The notes beneath the pieces are model-generated. The model made no database searches. It was not told the DNA's origin and worked only from the letters and a program-made list of their open reading frames with translations. A program made the translations under genes and the position numbers. A stretch of DNA of 64,000 bases, taken from contig BAXO01000005.1 of assembly GCA_001310555.1 (NCBI GenBank), positions 1-64,000 of the forward strand, written 5' to 3'. This DNA comes from Bacillus sp. JCM 19058. GTDB taxonomy: Bacteria; Bacillota; Bacilli; Bacillales_H; Bacillaceae_D. This document shows positions 54,767 to 64,000 of this stretch, piece by piece; within the stretch, counting starts at the first letter, position 1, and each line of letters begins with the position of its first letter.

Positions 54767-55942
54767 ATGGTGAAAGCAGCGTATATCCATATTCCTTTTT
54801 GTGAGCAAATTTGTCATTATTGCGATTTTAACAAAGTGTTTTTGAAAAATCAGCCAGTCGATCAATATGTTGAAACAGTATTAATGGAAATCCAACGAAC
54901 GGGCGAGAGTACAGGATACGAAGCTTTACGAACGCTTTACATCGGCGGCGGTACACCGACAGCTCTCAGTGCAGCACAACTTGAGCGGCTCCTGTCCGGG
55001 ATAAGTGCACATTTGCCGCTAGAGCAAATCGAGGAGTGGACGGTAGAAGTTAACCCTGACAGCAGTGAGCAAGAAAAGCTTGAGGTGATGAAGGCGTATG
55101 GCGTCAATCGACTTAGTATCGGTGCTCAAACCTTCGAACCTGAGCTCCTTAAGGCGATTGGTCGGACTCATTCGGCAAATAGCGTTTTCGAAGCGATCGA
55201 AAGAAGCCGTGCTGTTGGCTTTTCAAACCTTTCCATCGATTTAATGTTTGGGTTACCAGGCCAAACACCTGAGCTTTTTGCCGGTACGATACAGCAAGCA
55301 ATTGCACTCGGCATCGAGCATATTTCGGCCTATTCGTTAAAAGTAGAAGCCAAAACCGTCTTTTACAATTTGCAAAGAAAAGGGAAGCTAAGCCTCCCGC
55401 CTGAGGACGATGAAGTACAAATGTATGAGCAATTGCGCACGATTTCGGAAGCGAACGGGCTTCGCCAATATGAAATTAGTAACTTTGCTAGGAGAGGGTT
55501 TGAAAGTCAGCATAACCGGATTTACTGGGATAATGAAGAGTATTTCGGATTTGGCGCCGGTGCACACGGCTATGTCAATGGTACAAGGTATCAAAACCAT
55601 GGGCCGATAGCCAAATATATTAATGCAGTGAGAGAAGGGCGGCCTCCTTATTTGCAAAAGCATGACGTCACCGAAATTGAACGGCTTGAAGAAGCGATGT
55701 TTATGGGTTTGCGTCTAGTTGATGGGTTAAATGAACGCCGATTCCAACAGCGCTACGGCTATTCGTTTTTTGAGCTGTACCGTCAGGAAATCAATGAGCT
55801 CATCGCTAAGAAGCTATTAGCATATGAGCAAGGCGCATTGAAATTAACGGAAAAAGGCTTGCTGCTTGGAAACGAAGTATTTGAAAAATTTATTGCCACA
55901 TTGACAAAATTACCTCATCCAAGGAGCTCTACCCGTTCTTGA
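54767..55942 (+). CDS. hemW: HemW-like radical SAM heme chaperone
   Basis: Intact 391-residue protein: AAYIHIPFCEQICHYCDFNK carries the radical SAM CxxxCxxC cluster motif (followed by DF, lacking the fourth Cys of HemN), then RTLYIGGGTPTALS, EVNPDS, GVNRLSIGAQTFEPELLKAIGRTHS, LSIDLMFGLPGQT, and the HemN C-terminal domain RRFQQRYGYSFFELYRQEI. HemW binds heme and is not a coproporphyrinogen dehydrogenase, though often named so. GAAAGGAGTG precedes the ATG. Follows lepA as in B. subtilis. Confidence 0.95.
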   Translation: MVKAAYIHIPFCEQICHYCDFNKVFLKNQPVDQYVETVLMEIQRTGESTGYEALRTLYIGGGTPTALSAAQLERLLSGISAHLPLEQIEEWTVEVNPDSSEQEKLEVMKAYGVNRLSIGAQTFEPELLKAIGRTHSANSVFEAIERSRAVGFSNLSIDLMFGLPGQTPELFAGTIQQAIALGIEHISAYSLKVEAKTVFYNLQRKGKLSLPPEDDEVQMYEQLRTISEANGLRQYEISNFARRGFESQHNRIYWDNEEYFGFGAGAHGYVNGTRYQNHGPIAKYINAVREGRPPYLQKHDVTEIERLEEAMFMGLRLVDGLNERRFQQRYGYSFFELYRQEINELIAKKLLAYEQGALKLTEKGLLLGNEVFEKFIATLTKLPHPRSSTRS

Positions 55943-56154
55943 AACGTTTTGCATAAGTAAGGAGAAAGAGCTTCATTGAATGGCATGAATTCCATTGCTA
56001 AAGGGTAGGTGTGAATCGGCAATCGGACGTGGTCAAGCCGTTTTCTCATTTCGGCTTGCTGAACGGATTTACGCCTTTGGCGCTCATAGGTCACATATAA
56101 TTGTTAGGCTGTCATTATTTGCGAAATACTGAGGCGAACTTCTCGCTTTATATA

Positions 56155-56183
56155 TTGACAAAACCTGGCCTTTTTGATATTTT
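56155..56183 (+). promoter_or_regulatory. Sigma-A promoter of the hrcA operon
   Basis: TTGACA (56155-56160), a 17-base spacer and TATTTT (56178-56183), just before the CIRCE operator. Confidence 0.75.
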
Positions 56184-56193
56184 ATCAATAGAT

Positions 56194-56220
56194 TTAGCAC
56201 TCACACGCCTTGAGTGCTAA
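56194..56220. promoter_or_regulatory. CIRCE operator (HrcA binding site)
   Basis: Perfect TTAGCACTC-N9-GAGTGCTAA inverted repeat, 14 bases before the hrcA start and downstream of the promoter. By established knowledge HrcA binds it and represses the operon; GroEL promotes HrcA activity. Confidence 0.97.
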
Positions 56221-56234
56221 CAGAGGTGATGGGT

Positions 56235-57262
56235 ATGCTAACTGAAAGGCAATTGTCCATTTTACAGGCCATTGTTGATGATTATATCCAAACTGCGGAG
56301 CCTGTCGGTTCCCGTAGCATCTCAAAGCGTGAAGATATTACGTTTAGCTCTGCTACGATAAGAAATGACATGGCTGACTTGGAAGAACTCGGTTTTTTTT
56401 GGAAAAGCCGCACAGCTCCTCTGGTCGAATACCTTCCCATAAGGGCTATCGCTATTATGTCGATCATCTGCTGAGGCCACATCGTTTGTCGGATGAAGAA
56501 ATAGCTAATATCCACACGCTATTTACAGATCATATCCATGAAATGGAGGAGGTCATTCAGCATTCGGCTCATATTTTATCGAACATGACGAGCTATATTT
56601 CAATAGTACTCGGTCCGGAAATGTTTGAAGCTAAGCTGCACAACATTCAAATTATTCCTTTAACAAAAAGTACAGCGATCTTTATTCTCGTTACGGATAC
56701 CGGTTACGTTGAAAATCAAACGATCGAAGTGCCGGAAGCAATCGAGCCTGCTGATCTCGAACGAACCGTTAATATTTTAAATGAATGCTTACGAGGAGCG
56801 CCGTTATATCAGCTGCGCACCATGTTAAAAAGAGAAGTCATCAATGTGATCCGTCAGCATGTCAGGAATTATGAACAGGTGCTGGAAGTGTTGCAAACTT
56901 CCTTCAAATCCGAAAAGGCAGAAAAGGTTTTTTTACAGTGGAAAAACAAATCTTTTGAATCAGCTGAATTCAAGGATGTTGATAAGGTCCGAATGCTTTT
57001 GAATATGCTAGAAAAAGATCAGCTTATGCATCAAATAATGAAAACGTCGCACGACGGGATTCGAGTAAAAATAGGCGAAGAAAATAATTTAGCAGCGTTC
57101 GATCACTGCAGTATGATCACAGCAACCTACTCAATTGGTGGGAAGCACATGGGGACTATTGGAATCATTGGGCCGACAAGAATGGAATATCGACGTGTTA
57201 TAGGTGTAGTTGATACGGTGTCGAAGGATTTAACGAGGCTGCTAACGGGCTTTTATCGTTAA
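56235..57262 (+). CDS. hrcA: Heat-inducible transcription repressor HrcA (frameshifted)
   Basis: Winged-helix repressor of class I heat-shock genes, about 342 residues: [79 protein letters not shown], then the GAF-like domain ending [36 protein letters not shown]. An extra T in 56393-56400 breaks the frame. Another seven-T run near 56935 is in frame, showing that not every run is faulty. I chose ATG 56235 by family alignment; AGAGGTG lies upstream. Confidence 0.95.
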
Positions 57263-57444
57263 GCCAGGGATGTTATTTGTGTTTATGGCAACAATGTATG
57301 AAACTCTGGCAGCATGTTTTACGTAAAGAATGTTTAGAAAGCTGGGAGCTCAAAGGGATAGCTTTTGAGAAAGCATGCTTTGGGCCTCCTCTTTTTGAAT
57401 GTTATTTAATACATATAGCTGATTAGATGTAGGAGGTGAACAAA

Positions 57445-58038
57445 TTGTCTGATAAAAATACACAAACAATGGAAGAAGAGCAAGTCAGCTCTGAAGCTGG
57501 CGATGATTCTTTGCAATCAGAACAACAGGAATTGGATGAAAACGAAGCACGAGTGGAGCAGGAAGGTGATTCCGAGCAAGAGCAGGAAGGGAAATCTCAG
57601 GAAGAGTTTGAAGCAGAGATAGCTGAACTGCAACAGCGTGTTCTTCGTGTTCAAGCCGATTACGATAACTTTCGCCGTCGCTCTCGTGAGGAGAGGGAAT
57701 CGGCAGCAAAATATAGATCACAGCCTTTTATTGAAGGGCTGCTCCCTGTTCTTGATAACTTTGAAAGAGCATTGCTTGTCAAGCCTGAGCAGGACGAAAC
57801 AAAATCGCTTCTGCAAGGAATGGAGATGGTTTATCGTCAAATGCTCGATGTATTGAACAATGAAGGGGTCGAAGTGATTGAGACAGTAGGTCAAAAATTC
57901 GATCCGCAAATTCATCAAGCAGTCATGCAGGTGGAAGAAGAAGGGTTTGAATCGAATCAAATCGTGGAAGAATTGCAAAAGGGCTATAAGCTGAAGGATC
58001 GAGTCATTCGACCTTCAATGGTAAAAGTAAATGCATAA
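57445..58038 (+). CDS. grpE: Nucleotide exchange factor GrpE
   Basis: Intact, about 197 residues. Acidic disordered N-terminus, coiled coil ([52 protein letters not shown]) and a C-terminal beta domain ([54 protein letters not shown]). Releases ADP from DnaK. I prefer TTG 57445 (AGGAGG 8 bases upstream) over GTG 57436, which lies inside the ribosome binding site. Confidence 0.95.
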   Translation: MSDKNTQTMEEEQVSSEAGDDSLQSEQQELDENEARVEQEGDSEQEQEGKSQEEFEAEIAELQQRVLRVQADYDNFRRRSREERESAAKYRSQPFIEGLLPVLDNFERALLVKPEQDETKSLLQGMEMVYRQMLDVLNNEGVEVIETVGQKFDPQIHQAVMQVEEEGFESNQIVEELQKGYKLKDRVIRPSMVKVNA

Positions 58039-58063
58039 TAACTTGATCGAAAAGGTTCGATGA

Positions 58064-59940
<1,877 letters not shown>

Positions 59941-59952
59941 ACTGTTTTCACG

Positions 59953-59990
59953 AAAAGTCAAAGTCAGATTTTGTGACTTTGACTTTTCTT
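59953..59990 (+). terminator. Terminator/attenuator after dnaK
   Basis: AAAAGTCAAAGTCA and TGACTTTGACTTTT form a perfect 14-base stem. A T-poor tail suggests partial termination before dnaJ. Confidence 0.75.
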
Positions 59991-60136
59991 GCGAATAGGC
60001 GATTGAAGCACGCGAGACTATTGCGCCTTGCATAAGAATGATGGTATCATGGACGTTATGAAATACGGACGATAAGAGAAATCGATCATGTGCAAGGTTT
60101 CTTTTGAATAGAACGATTGAAGTGGGAGTGGATGAT

Positions 60137-61257
60137 GTGAGTAAACGAGATTTTTATGAGGTGCTCGGTGTCGATAAAAATTCTTCCGTTGACGAAGTGA
60201 AAAAAAGCGTATCGGAAGCTGGCACGCACCTATCATCGGATGTAAATAAAGCACCGGATGCTGAGGAGAAATTCAAAGAGGTCAAAGAAGCGTACGACAC
60301 TTTGAGCGATCCGCAAAAGAAAGCACATTATGACCAGTTCGGCCATACGGATCCGAATCAAGGCTTCGGAGGTGCAGGCGGTTCCGCTGACTTTAGCGGT
60401 TTCGGCGATATATTCGACATGTTCTTTGGCGGCGGTTCCGGCAGGAGAAATCCAAATGCGCCGAGACAGGGAGCCGATCTTCAATATACGATGACGCTTA
60501 CTTTCAAGGAAGCCGTTTTTGGGAAGGAAACCGAAATTGAAATACCGCGCGAGGAAACGTGTCAAACGTGTGATGGCTCCGGTGCCAAGCCGGGGACAAA
60601 GCCCGAAAATTGCTCGCATTGTGGTGGCTCAGGCCAGCTCAATGTTGAACAAAATACTCCGTTTGGCCGCGTTGTTAATCGCCGCGTTTGCCATCATTGT
60701 GAGGGAACCGGAAAAATCGTTAAGCATAAATGTTCCACTTGTGGTGGTAAAGGAAAAGTGAAAAAAACGGAAGAAAATAAACATCAAAGTACCAGCAGGT
60801 ATCGATCATGGCCAGCAGCTACGTGTATCAGGACAAGGAGAAGCTGGCGTCAATGGTGGACCTCCTGGAGACTTATTTGTTGTCTTTAATGTGAGGCCGC
60901 ACGAATTTTTTTGAGCGCGAAGATGACGATATTTACTGTGAAATGCCTTTAACGTTCGTTCAAGTCGCCTTAGGAGACGAGATTGAAGTGCCGACGTTAA
61001 CCGGAAAGGTGAAGTTGAAAATTCCAGCTGGGACACAAACAGGAACAAATTTCCGTTTACGTGGCAAAGGCGTGCCGAATGTCCATGGTCGTGGTCAAGG
61101 GGATCAGCACGTAAAAATTCGCGTAGTAACACCAAAAAATTTAACGGAAAAGGAAAAGGATATTCTGCGAGATTTCGCGCAAATGTCCGGTGGTCAGCCT
61201 GATGAACAAAATGACAGCTTCTTTTCGAAGGTAAGAAGAGCATTTAAAGGGGAATGA
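60137..61257 (+). CDS. dnaJ: Chaperone DnaJ (Hsp40), frameshifted
   Basis: J-domain ([67 protein letters not shown]), G/F region, zinc-finger domain with four CxxCxGxG motifs ([43 protein letters not shown]) and C-terminal domain ending [14 protein letters not shown]. As sequenced the HPD motif is missing: an extra A (60200-60206) and a lost C near 60236 compensate each other and misread about 12 residues. Other breaks: 60761-60767 and 60906-60912. GTG start at 60137. About 373 residues. Confidence 0.96.
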
Positions 61258-61378
61258 GTCCCATAGTGTTAGCAGGCGAGGGAAGGTTAATGCTATTTTT
61301 AAAAACCGTCTGACGCGTTTAGCCTTAGGCGGTTGAAGTAATGATTTATGACACTTATTAAGATAGGAGGACTGGAAA

Positions 61379-62320
61379 ATGAAGTGGTCAGAATTTAGCA
61401 TTCACACAACTCAGGAAGCAGTCGAGCCTATTTGTCATATATTGCACGAAGCGGGAGCAAGCGGGGTTGTCATCGAAGACCCTCAAGACCTTGTGACAGA
61501 ATGGGGCGTTCGTTACGGGGAAATTTACCAGCTCTCACCTGACGATTATCCGGAAGAAGGCGTATTGATAAAAGCTTATTTTCCGATGAACAGCTTTTTA
61601 AATGAGACGTTCGATGAAATTAAAGAAGCGATCAACAGTCTGCCGAGCTATCAATTTGATCTCGGTAAAAATAATATACAAATCGCCGAAGTCCATGAGG
61701 AAGAATGGGCTACGGCTTGGAAGCAATACTATAAGCCAGTGAAGGTTTCTAACTCTATCACCATTATTCCGACTTGGGAGGAATACACGCCTTCGCCAGA
61801 GGAAACAATTATTGAGCTTGACCCAGGGATGGCTTTTGGAACAGGGACTCATCCAACTACTGTGCTTTGTATTCAATCCTTGGAACGAGTCATGCAAGGC
61901 GGGGAGCGAGTCATTGATGTTGGAACAGGCTCGGGTGTACTGAGCATCGCTGCGGCGAAGCTTGGTGCGAGCCAGGTGCTTGGTCTTGATCTCGATGATG
62001 TAGCCGTGAAAAGTGCGACGCTGAATGTGAAGCTAAACCAAGAGGAGACCGTCGTTTCGATCAAGCAAAATCATTTGCTTGAGCAAATAGAAGGCTCGTA
62101 TGATTTAATTGTCGCCAATATTTTGGCGGAAGTGATCGTTCAATGTATTCAGGAAGCTGCTACACTGCTGAAGAAAAATGGGATTTTTATTACGTCAGGC
62201 ATTATAAAACGAAAGAAGCAGGAAGTAAAAGAGGCAATGGTTGCTGGCGGCTTCCAAATTGAAGAGATACTTGAAATGGACGATTGGGTCGCGATTATTG
62301 CGAAAAATAAAACCGAGTGA
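61379..62320 (+). CDS. prmA: Ribosomal protein L11 methyltransferase PrmA
   Basis: Intact 313-residue enzyme: [35 protein letters not shown] (substrate-binding domain), [41 protein letters not shown], motif [21 protein letters not shown], and [15 protein letters not shown]. Trimethylates L11. AGGAGG precedes the ATG; follows dnaJ as in many Bacillus species. Confidence 0.97.
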   Translation: MKWSEFSIHTTQEAVEPICHILHEAGASGVVIEDPQDLVTEWGVRYGEIYQLSPDDYPEEGVLIKAYFPMNSFLNETFDEIKEAINSLPSYQFDLGKNNIQIAEVHEEEWATAWKQYYKPVKVSNSITIIPTWEEYTPSPEETIIELDPGMAFGTGTHPTTVLCIQSLERVMQGGERVIDVGTGSGVLSIAAAKLGASQVLGLDLDDVAVKSATLNVKLNQEETVVSIKQNHLLEQIEGSYDLIVANILAEVIVQCIQEAATLLKKNGIFITSGIIKRKKQEVKEAMVAGGFQIEEILEMDDWVAIIAKNKTE

Positions 62321-62383
62321 CGTAAGTCCTGAGCAGTTGCAGGGAAGGGAAGCGTCAAGTGCGTGTAGAAAAGAGGGGCAGAA

Positions 62384-63127
62384 GTGCAGCGATATTTTGT
62401 AACCAAGGACTCAATTGCTGACGGCATCGTGACCATTACCGGAGGCGATGTACATCATATTGTTCGGGTAATGCGAATGGAGCAAGGGGATGAGATTATT
62501 TGCAGTGACAATGACAAACGAACATATCGTTGTCGAATTTCCTCCCTCCATAACGAAGCAATACAGGCTACCATTCTCGAAGAGTACGGTCAAAAGAGTG
62601 AGCTTCCAGTTGCTGTAACTATCGCTCAAGGGCTGCCGAAAGGGGATAAGCTGGAGTTCATTACCCAGAAGAGTACGGAGCTAGGGGCCAGTTGTGTTCT
62701 TCCTTTTTCGGCGAGGCGCTCAGTTCCTAAATGGGATGAAAAAAAAGCAGGAAAGAAAATAGAGCGGCTAAACAAAATTGCCAAAGAAGCAGCAGAGCAG
62801 GCTCACCGCGACCGTATTCCGAAGGTAGAGAAGCTTCACTCGTTTCAAGAGCTGCTCGGGCGGATGAAGGACTATCAGCATTGTATCGTTGCCTACGAAG
62901 AAGTAGCAAGGCAAGGAGAGCCGTCGCTGTTGGCAAAGGCTTTGGCACGGGTGCAGCGGAAGCAGTCGCTCCTTGTTATTATCGGACCAGAAGGCGGATT
63001 AACACCTGAGGAAGTGGAAAAGCTGAAGGAAGAAGGGGCTGCACTCTGTGGGTTAGGACCAAGAATATTGCGTACGGAAACGGCACCGATGTATGTGCTC
63101 TCCGCTATTTCGTATTATTTTGAATAA
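62384..63127 (+). CDS. rsmE: 16S rRNA m3U1498 methyltransferase RsmE
   Basis: Intact 247-residue SPOUT-class enzyme: MQRYFVTKDSIADGIVTITGGDVHHIVRVMRMEQGDEIICSD (PUA-like), AQGLPKGDKLEFITQKSTELGASCVLPF, the knot region LVIIGPEGGLTPEEVEKLKEEGAALCGLGPRILRTETAPMYVLSAISYYFE. An eight-A run at about 62739 is in frame. GTG start behind GAGGGG-like sequence. Confidence 0.95.
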   Translation: MQRYFVTKDSIADGIVTITGGDVHHIVRVMRMEQGDEIICSDNDKRTYRCRISSLHNEAIQATILEEYGQKSELPVAVTIAQGLPKGDKLEFITQKSTELGASCVLPFSARRSVPKWDEKKAGKKIERLNKIAKEAAEQAHRDRIPKVEKLHSFQELLGRMKDYQHCIVAYEEVARQGEPSLLAKALARVQRKQSLLVIIGPEGGLTPEEVEKLKEEGAALCGLGPRILRTETAPMYVLSAISYYFE

Positions 63128-63486
63128 TAGGGTCTTTCATACATAGGGTGCGCGTGAGTAAACCCTTATACGGTAAACCAAGCTCGAAGGGCAAGGCTAA
63201 AGGGTCGGGTGAAAGCCAACCCGGTGGCCGTTTTTTTTATTCAAAAATAATACACAATCACTACTGATTCCGTAGATCATATTTTTGGCTGAAAACAATC
63301 AACTTATTGAATAAAGGCACAAATTTTCAAGTGAATCAACCATTGCAGTGTGGGTCAAAAATGCTGATGAACTGATCGAATAGCCCTTTACATAAATTTA
63401 TCAGATGATCTGTCTAACTTTGGTTAATCAGCATTCGTACCTTAAGTGAAGATATTATGAAATGCCAGAACGAATGGGGTGAATCA
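63128..63486. other. Intergenic region after rsmE
   Basis: About 360 bp. GGTTGGC/GCCAACC-type pairing around 63187-63232 followed by eight T (63232-63239) is a likely terminator of the dnaK-rsmE unit. No other feature is evident. Confidence 0.55.
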
Positions 63487-63928
63487 ATGTTTTTATTAAA
63501 AAAAATGGTTGAAAAATTGACGGTATCTATTTTGTCCTCCTTTATTTTAAGCCTTATTATGGCTATGTATCATACCCCGACGCAAAATGACCAGCTATTT
63601 TCCCCAACTTTTGAAGATATTTTTATAGTAGTCTTCGTGGTGTCACTCATTATTTTTGTGGTTGGAGGTATTCCAGCTTCCATCTTCATTGATGGAGTTA
63701 TGAAGAAGTGGAATTTCTCGCATCGAGTCTATAGGTATCTCTGCCATATGGCCCTTTATATCCTTGCAGGCGTACTTGTTGGATCAATATTTTCTCTACT
63801 TTTGACTGGGAAGATTGATAGATTCATTTTTTTTGGATCCTAGTTTAATTGGAGCGATATGCTTCTTTGTTGTTTCATTGTGTATGACAAAAATGATCAA
63901 GCTCTTCAAAGAATCAGGAGAATCATGA
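63487..63928 (+). CDS. Small multi-pass membrane protein of unknown function (frameshifted)
   Basis: ATG 63487 behind GGGGTGA. After removing one T from 63827-63834 the protein has about 146 residues with four hydrophobic segments: VSILSSFILSLIMAMY, IFIVVFVVSLIIFVVGGIPASIFID, HMALYILAGVLVGSIFSLLLTG and SLIGAICFFVVSLCMTKMIKLF. It resembles short uncharacterised Bacillus membrane proteins; no family could be named. Confidence 0.65.
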
Positions 63929-64000
63929 ATCATCCTGTCAATGCACGGAGTTGTGACAACAAGTTTTGCTGTTCCAAAGTAAAATAAAAGGGCGCTCAAA

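Overview
This 64 kb window comes from an endospore-forming, low/mid-GC Bacillaceae chromosome. Gene order follows two blocks of the Bacillus subtilis chromosome closely. Block 1 (about 3.4-23.8 kb) is rarA, cymR, iscS, mnmA, yrrB, recD2, yrrD, yrrI-like permease, alaS, ireB, ruvX, yrzB, mltG, yrrM, greA, yrrS, yrzA, mtnN, yrhC. Block 2 (about 34.8-63.1 kb) is sda, yqeG, yqeH, aroE, yhbY, nadD, yqeK, rsfS, yqeM, comER, the comE locus, yqzM, holA, rpsT, gpr, yqxA, lepA, hemW, hrcA, grpE, dnaK, dnaJ, prmA, rsmE. Between them lie lplJ, mscL, an uninterrupted sigK, an HU gene, a decayed stretch with a pssA relic, and a seven-gene Mrp Na+/H+ antiporter operon. Sporulation genes (rsfA, sigK, sda, gpr) and the Mrp operon suggest a spore former, probably alkaliphilic or halotolerant.

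The strongest property of the window is technical. Most genes, including essential ones (alaS, holA, nadD, rpsT, dnaK, mnmA), are split by single-base indels. Two patterns dominate: one extra base in A/T runs of 7-9, and one missing base in short C or G runs. When the frames are joined, the proteins read as normal full-length family members. I therefore annotate whole genes across frameshifts and treat the breaks as probable sequencing errors. Intact genes (aroE, yhbY, yqeK, hemW, prmA, rsmE, mscL, grpE) mostly lack such runs.

Functional groups: tRNA thiolation and cysteine metabolism (cymR, iscS, mnmA); DNA repair and replication (rarA, recD2, ruvX, holA); an alanyl-tRNA synthetase under a T-box leader; cation/proton exchange (mrpA-G); ribosome assembly and NAD synthesis (yqeH, yhbY, rsfS, nadD); DNA uptake (comEA, comEB, comEC); and the heat-shock operon hrcA-grpE-dnaK-dnaJ under a perfect CIRCE operator.

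Differences from the B. subtilis layout are the most biologically interesting part. yrrN-yrrO-udk are absent between yrrM and greA, and a 1 kb non-coding stretch with a candidate structured RNA lies there. mccA-mccB are absent between mtnN and yrhC, while an O-acetylhomoserine sulfhydrylase-like gene sits inside the comE locus. spoIIP is absent between gpr and yqxA. A diverged duplicate of the lepA 3' end brackets about 456 bp, resembling the scar of an integrated element. A cluster of DnaA boxes lies between sda and yqeG.
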